Below are positions 33,471-41,566 of a stretch of 64,000 bases of DNA, piece after piece. Both the position numbers and the translations under genes were made by a program. The notes under the pieces were generated by a model. That model ran no database searches and had not been told where the DNA came from. It saw nothing but the letters and a program-made list of their open reading frames with translations. The stretch spans positions 33,957 to 97,956 of the forward strand of contig NZ_JAYFQK010000022.1 of assembly GCF_034927245.1 (NCBI RefSeq). Reading direction: 5' to 3'. The number at the start of each line of letters is the position of its first letter. Positions within the stretch are counted from its first letter, which is position 1. This DNA is from Desulfitobacterium_A sp034927245. Its GTDB lineage: Bacteria; Bacillota; Desulfitobacteriia; Desulfitobacteriales; Desulfitobacteriaceae.

Positions 33471-34052
33471 TTAAGCTTTCATTTTTTGTTCAGATAACCC
33501 TTCCAGAAATAAGCTAATGATCCTCTCCATTTCTTCTTTTAGATTTCCGTCCTGCGTAACATGCCAATGAATAAAGTGCTGAAGGACCATCCCTTCCAAA
33601 CTTTCGGCTAAAAAGTCCGGATCAAAACGATCTGAAATCTCCCCTTCCCGTTGTCCAAGATTTATAACCCCGATTATCCCATAATGAAGTCCTTTATCCA
33701 ATTCCGCATAATCTCTCTGTTTAATAGTAATCCAAGCCATTTCCCGCTCATGAATCATAAAATCCGCCCAAGCTTCAAGAAAAGTGGATAACCGCTCGCG
33801 GACCGTATGACTCTGGGTAAGTCGTCCCTGCCGAATCATTTCCTGATAACGGCGTCGCGAAAATTCAAGAACCACCGCTTCCTTCGATTCAAAATAATTA
33901 TAGAATGTCCCTTTGCCGACATCTGCCTGCTGAGTAATTTGCTCAATCGAAGTTATTTCATAACCCCGGGTATGAAAAAGATGAAGGGCTGTGTTATAGA
34001 GTCGTTCATAAGTCTCCTGTTTTTTACGCTCACGCCTTGAGATTTCAGTCAT
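33471..34052 (-). CDS. TetR family transcriptional regulator
   Basis: 193 residues with an N-terminal TetR helix-turn-helix: ETYERLYNTALHLFHTRGYE and TSIEQITQQADVGKGTFYNYFESKEAVV (recognition helix GKGTFYNYF). The C-terminal ligand domain is divergent, so the effector cannot be inferred. Its SD (AAGGGGG) sits in an inverted-repeat arm that could pair with a sequence 65 bases upstream. uppP follows after about 220 bases. Confidence 0.9.
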   Translation of the reverse strand: MTEISRRERKKQETYERLYNTALHLFHTRGYEITSIEQITQQADVGKGTFYNYFESKEAVVLEFSRRRYQEMIRQGRLTQSHTVRERLSTFLEAWADFMIHEREMAWITIKQRDYAELDKGLHYGIIGVINLGQREGEISDRFDPDFLAESLEGMVLQHFIHWHVTQDGNLKEEMERIISLFLEGLSEQKMKA

Positions 34053-34059
34053 AAAAATG

Positions 34060-34137
34060 CCCCCTTTTTCAGCATATGTTATCTGACTATTGTAATCAAT
34101 TCGTCAATACCCATATTTTTCCTTCTGAAAAAGGGGG
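34060..34137 (-). promoter_or_regulatory. tetR leader: promoter flanked by 13-base inverted repeats overlapping the SD
   Basis: CCCCCTTTTTCAG at 34060-34072 is the exact inverse of CTGAAAAAGGGGG at 34125-34137. Between them the minus strand carries TTGACG-18 bases-GATAAC (34078-34107), a probable promoter. The arm nearer the gene includes the tetR SD, so only long transcripts entering from upstream would sequester it; short transcripts from the internal promoter would not. Confidence 0.5.
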
Positions 34138-34149
34138 ACTTATTTTTCT

Positions 34150-34506
34150 TTATCTAACGGCACGCTTTCCAACAAGAATACCTGTATAAATCCATAGGCA
34201 CATGCTTATAAAATCCACCCCAACGTACCCAATCTCAATTGACTGTCCTCCCACAAAAGCCAACCCATACGTCAAGCAGTTAAACAAAAACCCTGTCAGA
34301 AAAACATCCCGTAAGCGGCTTCTCGCACTGAAATATCCCGCCATAAATCCTGCCGGATAAAATATTGCAAAATTGAATACAATCTGCGTGGCAAACGATA
34401 GTTCAGTAAAATATCCGCTCCAGAATAAATAAAAGGCAAACATAAGTAGACCCAAATGCCAGGGCTTTAGAGTTCGGATAGGCTCCTGAGAGGTCCCATA
34501 ATTCAA
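34150..34506 (-). CDS. Hypothetical membrane protein, 118 residues
   Basis: Four predicted membrane helices (WHLGLLMFAFYLFWSGYF, ATQIVFNFAIFYPAGFMAGYF, VFLTGFLFNCLTYGLAFVG, VGVDFISMCLWIYTGILVG) and a basic C-terminus. No family recognised. It begins 18 bases after the guaB stop with a good SD (AGGAGG inside GGTTAACCTCC on the plus strand), so it is probably co-transcribed with guaB. Confidence 0.75.
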   Translation of the reverse strand: MNYGTSQEPIRTLKPWHLGLLMFAFYLFWSGYFTELSFATQIVFNFAIFYPAGFMAGYFSARSRLRDVFLTGFLFNCLTYGLAFVGGQSIEIGYVGVDFISMCLWIYTGILVGKRAVR

Positions 34507-34524
34507 AACCGTTAACCTCCTGAT

Positions 34525-35979
34525 TTAGAGACTATAATTTGGGGATTCTTTTGTAATCGTGACATCATGAGGGTGACTTTCCCTGAGTCCGGCCGCCGTC
34601 ATCCGGATAAAGCGGCTTTCCTTACGTAAGACTTCAAGGTTCTCTGCCCCGCAATAGCCCATACCGGCACGCAGTCCGCCCAACATTTGATAAACTGTGT
34701 CCGCCAAAGATCCTTTGTAGGGAACTCTGCCTTCGATTCCCTCGGGAACCAGTTTTTGATTTTTCTCTTGGAAATACCGATCAGTGCTGCCGGCCTTCAT
34801 TGCCGCAATAGAACCCATTCCTCGATATACCTTAAAACTGCGGCCTTGATAAATTTCGGTATCCCCGGGGCTTTCTTCCGTTCCGGCAAAGAGGCTGCCA
34901 ATCATCACCGTATTAGCCCCCGCCGCTAAAGCCTTGACAATATCTCCCGAAAATTTAATTCCACCGTCTCCGATGATTGGAATTCCATGCTTGCTTCCTT
35001 CCTCGGCACAATTCATGATCGCTGTAATTTGAGGTACCCCAATTCCCGCGATAACCCGGGTTGTGCAAATTGACCCCGGTCCGATTCCTACCTTAACGGC
35101 ATTAGCCCCGGCCTCAATCAATGCACGCGTTGCTTCCGCCGTCGCAACATTACCCGCTATAATCTGTAATTCCGGAAAAGCATCACGCAATTCTTTAATC
35201 TTGCGGAGAACGCCGCCGGAGTGACCGTGTGCCGTATCAAGCACAATGACATCCGCACCTGCTTTGTACAGAGCTTCGGCTCTCTCCAATGTATCTGCAG
35301 TAACACCGACTGCTGCTCCTGCTCTTAAACGGCCTCTCTCATCTTTTGTCGAATTAGGATATTGACGTGCTTTTTCTATATCCTTAATTGTGATTAATCC
35401 CTTGAGATAGCCTTGATCATCAATAATCGGCAATTTTTCAATACGATGATTCGCCAGGATTTCTTTGGCATGTTCCAAGGTTGTCCCTACGGGTGCCGTT
35501 ATTAAGTTATCTTTGGTCATGACCTCGCCAATCGTGCGTTGATAATCTTTTTCGAAGCGCAGATCGCGATTAGTTAGAATTCCGACCAGTTTCCCCTCGA
35601 CCGTAATCGGTACGCCCGAAATCCGATAGTGAGCCATTAAGTCTAAACAATTCTGAATCTTATCATCAGGATGTAAGAAAATAGGATCGGTAATAACCCC
35701 ATGCTCAGAACGTTTTACCTTGTCCACTTCCGTAGCCTGCTGCTTAATGCTCATATTCTTATGAATAATTCCAATTCCGCCTTCACGAGCTATGGCAATA
35801 GCCATCCGAGCATCCGTAACCGTATCCATACCCGCACTCATCAAAGGTATATTTAGTTTAATTTTAGGGGTCAGATACGTACTGATATCGACATCACGCG
35901 GGAGCACTTCTGATTTCGCCGGCACAAGCAAGACATCATCAAACGTTAACCCTTCTCCGATAATTTTATCTGCAAACAT
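34525..35979 (-). CDS. guaB: Inosine-5'-monophosphate dehydrogenase
   Basis: NAD-dependent IMP to XMP conversion, the committed step of GMP synthesis, in the cytosol. TIM-barrel enzyme of 484 residues with a paired CBS (Bateman) domain near 95-205; catalytic Cys in GSICTTRVIAG, GDGGIKFSGDIVKAL, and the flap YRGMGSIAAM. Start ATG 35979 is preceded by AAGGAG. Length normal. Confidence 0.97.
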   Translation of the reverse strand: MFADKIIGEGLTFDDVLLVPAKSEVLPRDVDISTYLTPKIKLNIPLMSAGMDTVTDARMAIAIAREGGIGIIHKNMSIKQQATEVDKVKRSEHGVITDPIFLHPDDKIQNCLDLMAHYRISGVPITVEGKLVGILTNRDLRFEKDYQRTIGEVMTKDNLITAPVGTTLEHAKEILANHRIEKLPIIDDQGYLKGLITIKDIEKARQYPNSTKDERGRLRAGAAVGVTADTLERAEALYKAGADVIVLDTAHGHSGGVLRKIKELRDAFPELQIIAGNVATAEATRALIEAGANAVKVGIGPGSICTTRVIAGIGVPQITAIMNCAEEGSKHGIPIIGDGGIKFSGDIVKALAAGANTVMIGSLFAGTEESPGDTEIYQGRSFKVYRGMGSIAAMKAGSTDRYFQEKNQKLVPEGIEGRVPYKGSLADTVYQMLGGLRAGMGYCGAENLEVLRKESRFIRMTAAGLRESHPHDVTITKESPNYSL

Positions 35980-36090
35980 ATTGAACTCCTTTCGAATGTT
36001 TTCTCAATAGTATATCAGAATATCGACTAATTTAGAAGTATTTTTTGTACAAAGACGTAATATGTTGTACCTAGTCGAATGGGTATTTCA

Positions 36091-36119
36091 TTGCTTCTCA
36101 TTTTAATAAAGATTATGAT
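36091..36119 (+). promoter_or_regulatory. Sigma-A-type promoter for the HDIG gene
   Basis: TTGCTT, 17-base spacer, TATGAT, about 50 bases upstream of ATG 36169. Confidence 0.6.
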
Positions 36120-36168
36120 ATATTGGAATGAGTACTAAATGGACACACGCAACGCTTGGAGGTATACA

Positions 36169-36675
36169 ATGTTTTATCGTGTTCGGCAATTTTACGATGG
36201 CTTATTTCCCCGGATAAGCTCAAAAGATCTTCAGCTTGTCCATTCTTTTCTATCCGGGGCATTGCTTCACCTATTCCAATCTCAATCCCCGGCTGACCAA
36301 CGACACGCTCTTGACGTTGCTATAGAATTACTGCAAAAGCATGATAGTTTATCTCCTTCTCAAGAAAGAAGCTTAATTCAAGCTGCTCTTCTCCATGATT
36401 GCGGTAAAATCCGCTACCCTTTAAAAATATGGCAAAGAGTATATATCGTCTTAAGCGCTAAGCTTCCTTACCCGGCTCAGGAATTTCTTAAAGGGCTCAC
36501 AAAGTACCGATCCTTATCATTCCCATTAATTTTAGCTCAACAGCATCCTAAATGGGGAGCAACGCTTGCCGCTGAGGCCGGACTTTCGAAAGAGGCTGTC
36601 GAGCTCATCCTTAACCATCATAATCCTTGTTCAGATGCCGGTGAATTACTCAACATAGTGGATAACCGCCACTAA
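36169..36675 (+). CDS. HDIG-type HD domain protein
   Basis: 168 residues. HD-superfamily metal site is visible as QRHALDVAIELL and ALLHDCGKIRYP, plus further His residues (AQQHPKWG, LNHHNP). Related to HDIG/HDc phosphohydrolases that act on nucleotides or signalling nucleotides; substrate unknown. ATG 36169 follows TTGGAGG at good spacing; ten codons upstream are excluded. Its 3' end converges on a coiled-coil gene with a shared terminator. Confidence 0.85.
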   Translation: MFYRVRQFYDGLFPRISSKDLQLVHSFLSGALLHLFQSQSPADQRHALDVAIELLQKHDSLSPSQERSLIQAALLHDCGKIRYPLKIWQRVYIVLSAKLPYPAQEFLKGLTKYRSLSFPLILAQQHPKWGATLAAEAGLSKEAVELILNHHNPCSDAGELLNIVDNRH

Positions 36676-36679
36676 AGAT

Positions 36680-36716
36680 AAGAGAAGGCTTAACTTAAAA
36701 CTAAGTTAAGCCTTCT
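36680..36716. terminator. Bidirectional terminator, HDIG gene / coiled-coil gene
   Basis: Perfect 16-base stem GAGAAGGCTTAACTTA with a 4-base loop. Its minus-strand left arm contains the stop codon of the coiled-coil gene. Plus-strand downstream sequence is T-rich. Confidence 0.85.
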
Positions 36717-36993
36717 CTTGCTGTTCTTCAATTCTTTCCTGAAGTTCAATTATTTCACGATTCTTTGAAAAAATCCATTTGGCAAATCGTGTATTATCCC
36801 GTTGCAAGCGAACGTTTTCCTTTTCCAGTTTGTGAACCAGGGCAACTTTTTCCCGTTCAACTTTTTCGAGCAGGTTCATTAACACCCTCCGGCTCACTCT
36901 TAAGTGTTCAATTCGCTGCTCTAATTCACCGACCCGGAGCTTAGTCAATCGTAGCTCTTCACGGAGATTTTTTAATTCTTCTTGGCTATCCAA
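36706..36993 (-). CDS. Coiled-coil hypothetical protein, 95 residues
   Basis: Almost entirely one long coiled coil (heptad-like ELKNLREELRLTKLRVGELE through ENVRLQRDNTRF), rich in Leu, Glu and Arg. No membrane segment or catalytic motif. The TTG at 36993 lies 6 bases after GGGGGTG and is preferred; an earlier TTG at 37011 lacks an SD. Similar short coiled-coil proteins are common in Firmicutes without a defined role. Confidence 0.7.
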   Translation of the reverse strand: MDSQEELKNLREELRLTKLRVGELEQRIEHLRVSRRVLMNLLEKVEREKVALVHKLEKENVRLQRDNTRFAKWIFSKNREIIELQERIEEQQEKA

Positions 36994-37055
36994 GATGCAC
37001 ACCCCCGGCAATACCTTATAATTCTTTTTTATATTCTATGCCAGGGAAAAGGGAT

Positions 37056-38222
37056 TTAATCCTTGGAGTTTAAAAACTCTTGCACTCTCCTTACTCCTTC
37101 TCGTAAAACATCTTCTTCTTGAACCAGAGCAATCCGAACGAACCCCTCGCCGTGCTCGCCAAAAGCTATACCCGGCACAACGATCACACCCGCCCCGCGC
37201 GCAAGATCTACTGCAAACGACAGCGAGTCCTGCTTTGTCGGGACAGGGGCCCAAATAAACATAGAACCCTTCGGAACAGGCATCTCCCAACCCGCTTCCG
37301 CGCATCCTTGGATCCAGATATCTCTCCTCTTTTGGTAGGTTGCACGCGTCTCTTCGACTTGAGGTTGATGTGTGCTTAAGGCATAGGAACCCGCTTTCAA
37401 AACAGGACAGAATATACCGTAATCGATATTTGACTTCAGCTCACTCAGGGCTTCGATAATCTCAGGATTGCCTACAACAAACCCTAGACGTGCTCCCGCA
37501 AAGTTATAAGTTTTGGATAAAGAATGGAACTCTATCCCCACCTTTTTTGCTCCTTCAGCTTGTAGGAAGCTTACAGGACGATAGCCGTCAAATGCCAGTT
37601 CAGAATATGCTACATCATGACATATAACAAGATCGTAGGTTTGGGCAAACTGAACGACTTTGTTAAATAATTCTAATGAGGCAACCGCTGCCGTCGGATT
37701 GTTCGGATAGTTCAAGACCATTATTTTTGCTTTTTTAGCGATTTGGGGATCAATCGACTCTAAATCAGGTAAAAAATTATTTTCTTTTAACAGGGGTAAA
37801 GACACTTTCTGACCACCCGCAAGAACAAGGCCGGCAGTATAGATGGGATAGCCTGGGTCCGGTATAAAAGCCAGGTCGCCGGGATCAGTTAGGGCCAGGA
37901 AAATATGTGCCAGTCCATCTTGAGAGCCCATCAACGGAAGAACTTCAGATTCCGGATCCAAGCTCACTCCAAATCGTTTCATATACCAATTGGCGCAGCT
38001 TTCCCTAAATTCCCTCGTTCCCCGTGTCAATGTATATCCGTATTGAGATCCATCCAATGCGGCCTCACTCAATACTTTCCTCACTTCGAGCGAAGGCGCC
38101 CTATCCGGGCTGCCAATGCTTAAATTGATCAGATTTTTCCCTTGCGACTGTAATTCTAATTTCAGATTGTCCATTTCCGTAAAGACTGAAGCTCCCAGTC
38201 CTTGGAGTCGCTGTGCTTTCAT
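37056..38222 (-). CDS. Class I/II aminotransferase (LL-diaminopimelate aminotransferase-like)
   Basis: PLP-dependent fold-type I transaminase of 388 residues. PLP Lys is in SLSKTYNFAGARLGF; NYPNNPTAA, HDVAYSELAFDGYRP and the C-terminal R in GFVRIALV complete the active site. The family includes DapL-type LL-diaminopimelate and alanine/aspartate aminotransferases; the overall motif order (YGYTLTRGTREFRE, GSQDGLAHIFLAL) is closest to the DapL-like group. No lysine genes are adjacent, so the substrate is provisional. 24 bases before the start of the downstream region lies the PHP gene's stop. Confidence 0.88.
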   Translation of the reverse strand: MKAQRLQGLGASVFTEMDNLKLELQSQGKNLINLSIGSPDRAPSLEVRKVLSEAALDGSQYGYTLTRGTREFRESCANWYMKRFGVSLDPESEVLPLMGSQDGLAHIFLALTDPGDLAFIPDPGYPIYTAGLVLAGGQKVSLPLLKENNFLPDLESIDPQIAKKAKIMVLNYPNNPTAAVASLELFNKVVQFAQTYDLVICHDVAYSELAFDGYRPVSFLQAEGAKKVGIEFHSLSKTYNFAGARLGFVVGNPEIIEALSELKSNIDYGIFCPVLKAGSYALSTHQPQVEETRATYQKRRDIWIQGCAEAGWEMPVPKGSMFIWAPVPTKQDSLSFAVDLARGAGVIVVPGIAFGEHGEGFVRIALVQEEDVLREGVRRVQEFLNSKD

Positions 38223-38246
38223 TTCTTTTCCTCCTGTTCTTGCTTC

Positions 38247-39098
38247 TTATCTTTTTGAAGTGATGGCTAATTCGCGGATTTCCTCGGTAACCTCGTAGGA
38301 TACCCCCCAGCCCCCCAGCTTAACTCCGGGCTTACATTCTTCTCCATGAAAATCCGAACCACCGGTCATGATAAGACGATATAGCTTTGCCAGCGAACGG
38401 TAATGCTGTTCATCTTCAGGGGTATGATCAGAATGGCTCACTTCTATTCCTTGCAGACCTGCTTTAACCCATGGCAAAATTTGATGATCAAGTTGATTGA
38501 TACCCGGATGGGCTAAAACAGCTACTCCTCCCGCTGTTCGGATAAGATTAATTCCTTCCTCAGGCGTAAGTTTCAAATGAGGAACATAAGCGGGAGCTCC
38601 TGTGCCGATGTATTGATCAAATGCTTCCTTGATCGTCTCGACATATCCTCGCTGCACAAGCACTTGCGCAACATGCGGGCGTCCGATCGATTCCCCTTGA
38701 GCGATTGCTTTAATTTCTTCCGGTGCGATTTTTACATTCATATCGTGCAAACGCCCCAAAATCTTGATTATCCGGTTACTTCTACCCTCACGCAGTTCAC
38801 GAAGCTTCTCCTGAAACGGAATTGATTCACCTGAGGGCTCATAACCGAGAATATGAACTTCAATGCCGTTCCAATCCGTATTCAATTCAATCCCGCGCAG
38901 AATCTCCACGTCTAACTCTTCACCCGCGGCTACAGCCTCATTCCATCCACTGATCGTATCATGATCTGTAATACCAACAGCCTTTAGACCGAGCTTAGAA
39001 GCAGCTTGGACAAGCTCCCTTGGTGTCAATAAACCATCTGATGATGTCGTGTGACAATGCAAATCAGCTTCTGGAAATCTTGAAGATTTTCCCGTCAT
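38247..39098 (-). CDS. PHP-domain phosphoesterase
   Basis: 283 residues, metal-dependent PHP fold: DLHCHTTSSDGLLTP, GITDHDTISGW, GIELNT, VLAHPG, SDHTPEDE and GSDFHGE supply the His/Asp ligands. Closest to the TrpH/YciV type, which hydrolyses 3',5'-nucleoside bisphosphates or the 5' ends of short RNAs. Activity is inferred from family. Co-directional with the dipeptidase upstream (37 bases) and aminotransferase downstream. Confidence 0.9.
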   Translation of the reverse strand: MTGKSSRFPEADLHCHTTSSDGLLTPRELVQAASKLGLKAVGITDHDTISGWNEAVAAGEELDVEILRGIELNTDWNGIEVHILGYEPSGESIPFQEKLRELREGRSNRIIKILGRLHDMNVKIAPEEIKAIAQGESIGRPHVAQVLVQRGYVETIKEAFDQYIGTGAPAYVPHLKLTPEEGINLIRTAGGVAVLAHPGINQLDHQILPWVKAGLQGIEVSHSDHTPEDEQHYRSLAKLYRLIMTGGSDFHGEECKPGVKLGGWGVSYEVTEEIRELAITSKR

Positions 39099-39135
39099 TC
39101 CGTAACCTCACTTCTAAAAATCCAACCCATGATTT

Positions 39136-40086
39136 TTATTTTATCACGTCTCCCAATAAACGCCTAAAATTCTTAAAAAAGATTTGTTCAATTTCATCTT
39201 TATTAAAACCTGCCAAAAGTAAGGCTTCAGCTAAATTCGGATATTTTGCGGCGTTTTCCAAACCCCTGGGAGCTTGATCAATTCCGTCAAAATCTGACCC
39301 TATGCCAATCGTTTCCACCCCGGCTACCTCGGCGATATGGGCAATGTGTTGTACCACATGCTCTAAGCTGCCCTCTCCCTTTTCTGTTAAAAAACGCGAA
39401 TAAAAATTTACGCCTACTATTCCGTGGTTGCGGGCCAATGCTTTCAATTGTTCATCCCTTAAATTGCGTGGATGGGGGCAAAGCGCGTAAGAACAAGAAT
39501 GAGAAGCAATAATAGGAGCATTGCTCAGTTCTAAAACATGATAAAATCCCGCTTCGTTGAGATGTGATACATCGATCACCATTCCTAATTCATTCATCCG
39601 CTTAATTACATTTTGGCCTAAACGTGTCAATCCGCTGTTTGTCTGTTCTCCTGCGCCGTCAGCAAGTGCATTCCGTTGATTCCAAGTGAGTCCCAATGCC
39701 CTTACTCCCAGTTCATAAATAATATCCAGCATAAACAGACTTTCTCCCAGAATCTCTCCGCCTTCAACACTGAGCAAAAGTCCGAGTTTATTGGGATTAG
39801 GAAGTAAGTTCAAATCTACTTGGTTGTGAATCATAAAAACGTGATCCGGATTCTCCGCAACGAACCGCTTTACAGCATGAATCAACTCCAGACCTCTTCG
39901 CGTTGAGGAGTCAGGCTTAAACTCACTTTCAATAAAGCAAGCCATTATTTGTAAGGCCATACCTCCGGCCTTGGCACGTTCTAAGTCCCAATGTCCACCC
40001 TCTGTTCCCGATTTAAGCGTTCTTTTCCCTTGAATATAGTCTCCTATACTATCACAGTGTCCATCAATTACCCACGGTTTATACAA
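39136..40086 (-). CDS. Membrane dipeptidase-type peptidase M19
   Basis: Zinc-dependent renal-dipeptidase family enzyme of 316 residues. DGHCDSIGDY gives the first metal ligands, LSVEGGE the bridging Glu, DVSHLNEAGFYHVLELS and ASHSCSYALCPHPRNLRD further ligands, and GIGSDFDGI a late Asp. TTG 40086 lies 5 bases after GGGGGGAG; longer reads through an upstream hydrophobic frame start without an SD. Probably cytosolic. Catalyses hydrolysis of dipeptides; physiological substrate unknown. Confidence 0.9.
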   Translation of the reverse strand: MYKPWVIDGHCDSIGDYIQGKRTLKSGTEGGHWDLERAKAGGMALQIMACFIESEFKPDSSTRRGLELIHAVKRFVAENPDHVFMIHNQVDLNLLPNPNKLGLLLSVEGGEILGESLFMLDIIYELGVRALGLTWNQRNALADGAGEQTNSGLTRLGQNVIKRMNELGMVIDVSHLNEAGFYHVLELSNAPIIASHSCSYALCPHPRNLRDEQLKALARNHGIVGVNFYSRFLTEKGEGSLEHVVQHIAHIAEVAGVETIGIGSDFDGIDQAPRGLENAAKYPNLAEALLLAGFNKDEIEQIFFKNFRRLLGDVIK

Positions 40087-40149
40087 AGCTACTCCCCCCA
40101 TACGGCAAAATATATGATATATTCGCGGCGCACAAATAAATAAAAAAAT

Positions 40150-40194
40150 AAAGAAAGCACCTGCAGGCCAACGCAAGCAGGTGCTTTTTCTTCT
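40150..40194 (-). terminator. Terminator of spoVS
   Basis: Minus-strand AAAGCACCTGC / GCAGGTGCTTT with a 12-base loop, followed by CTTTATTTTTTT. Also lies directly upstream of the dipeptidase gene. Confidence 0.9.
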
Positions 40195-40206
40195 CTCCCT
40201 CTGAGA

Positions 40207-40467
40207 TTAACGGGGTTCAACGATAAGTTTTATCGCCGTTCTTTCTTCTCCGTCAATTTGAATGTCCGTGAAAGCCGGAATACAAATGAGATCTACTCCG
40301 CTTGGAGCTACAAATCCTCTTGCAATAGCAACCGCTTTAACAGCCTGATTCAGTGCTCCTGCACCTATGGCTTGTAATTCTGCACCGCCTCTTTCACGGA
40401 GTACACCAGCCAGAGCTCCTGCTACGGAATTTGGGCTTGATTTAGCTGAGACTTTTAAAACATCCAT
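40207..40467 (-). CDS. spoVS: Stage V sporulation protein S
   Basis: Alba-fold protein of 86 residues, near-identical in layout to B. subtilis SpoVS (VLKVSAKSSPNSVAGALAG, AIGAGALNQAVKAVAIARG). Required for coat assembly and septation during sporulation in Bacillus. ATG 40467 has AGGAGG at good spacing; the extra 11 residues to 40500 are not part of the family. Strong evidence that the host is a spore former. Follows ymdB. Confidence 0.97.
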   Translation of the reverse strand: MDVLKVSAKSSPNSVAGALAGVLRERGGAELQAIGAGALNQAVKAVAIARGFVAPSGVDLICIPAFTDIQIDGEERTAIKLIVEPR

Positions 40468-40606
40468 GTACGACAACCTCCTGTTCACTTTCGCTGACAT
40501 GTATTTCCACTATACTCCTAAGATATTCTATCTTGATGAAGAAATTCCTCTTTTTGTCAACGTAATTTTTCAGATTTTTTCGTCATGGATATTTATTCCT
40601 TTTCAA

Positions 40607-41389
40607 TTATGCCGTTGCCGTTATTTGAATAGGTATAATTTGAAGCGCCCTGCCTGTATTATCATCGACATTTATCACAACGGCATTGATTTGAATTGGG
40701 CCAGAAGCCGCTTCGAATTTGACCGGCATCTGGGTTAGAAAACGCTTGATTATAAGCTCTTTTTTTACCCCCAGAACAGAATCACGAGGTCCTGTCATGC
40801 CGACATCTGTGATATAGGCTGTCCCGTGCTCTAACAGTCTCGCATCTGCAGTCTGCACATGGGTATGCGTACCTAGGACAGCCGTAACTTTGCCATCTAG
40901 GAACCAACCTAACGCAATCTTTTCTGACGTGGCTTCCGCATGAAAATCTACAAGGATAATATTCGTTTCTTTGGCTAGTTCGTTGATCCATCGAATGCTT
41001 ATACTAAAGGGGTCATCTAATGACGGCAGATAAACTCGTCCGGAGAGATTAAGAACACCAACTTTTTTTCCGGCAACCCGAATAATCCCATATCCTTTGC
41101 CCGGAGCCCCGAGAGGATAATTTGCCGGGCGTATTAGGCGGGGTTCTTCATCAATGAAACTGACAGCGCTTTGTTGATCCCATACATGATTACCCATCGT
41201 TAAGAAATCGATGCCTGCCGCATAGAGTTCATTTGCTATGGCCCGTGTTATTCCCTTTCCCCCAGCGGCGTTCTCGCCATTAGCAATTGTAAGATCTACT
41301 TTATATTTCTCCTTTAAATCCTTAAGAAAAACCCGGATCGCACTACGACCCGGATTTCCATAAATATCACCAATAAATAAGATATTCAA
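40607..41389 (-). CDS. ymdB: YmdB-family metallophosphoesterase (2',3'-cAMP phosphodiesterase type)
   Basis: TIGR00282 family calcineurin-like phosphoesterase of 260 residues. Metal ligands in NILFIGDIYGNPGR, ANGENAAGGKGIT, LTMGNHVWDQ, and GTHTHVQTADA. In B. subtilis YmdB hydrolyses 2',3'-cyclic nucleotides and affects biofilm and motility decisions. The rny-ymdB-spoVS order is conserved in Firmicutes and supports the assignment. Confidence 0.95.
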   Translation of the reverse strand: MNILFIGDIYGNPGRSAIRVFLKDLKEKYKVDLTIANGENAAGGKGITRAIANELYAAGIDFLTMGNHVWDQQSAVSFIDEEPRLIRPANYPLGAPGKGYGIIRVAGKKVGVLNLSGRVYLPSLDDPFSISIRWINELAKETNIILVDFHAEATSEKIALGWFLDGKVTAVLGTHTHVQTADARLLEHGTAYITDVGMTGPRDSVLGVKKELIIKRFLTQMPVKFEAASGPIQINAVVINVDDNTGRALQIIPIQITATA

Positions 41390-41508
41390 TCAGAGTCACC
41401 CTCTTTATCTTCTAACTTCGTATAGTGTAGGCAAATTATATCTTCTCTAAACTTTAAGTTTAGTGGCTTGATATACTATTCGTTATGTTTCGTCATTAGT
41501 CCTGCAAA

Positions 41509-41540
41509 TTTAAAGCAGGCGATATCATCGCCTGCTCAAT
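41509..41540 (-). terminator. Terminator of rny
   Basis: GCAGGCGAT / ATCGCCTGC hairpin with an ATC loop, followed on the minus strand by TTTAAATTT. Confidence 0.8.
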
Positions 41541-41566
41541 TCTCGATGTAAGACTAATTACCTTAG

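Noticed and set aside
33281..36675. A 13-base match (TAACCGCCACTAA) shared by the uppP leader and the end of the HDIG gene
   Set aside because: Exact 13-mers are expected by chance many times in 64 kb, and no flanking similarity exists.
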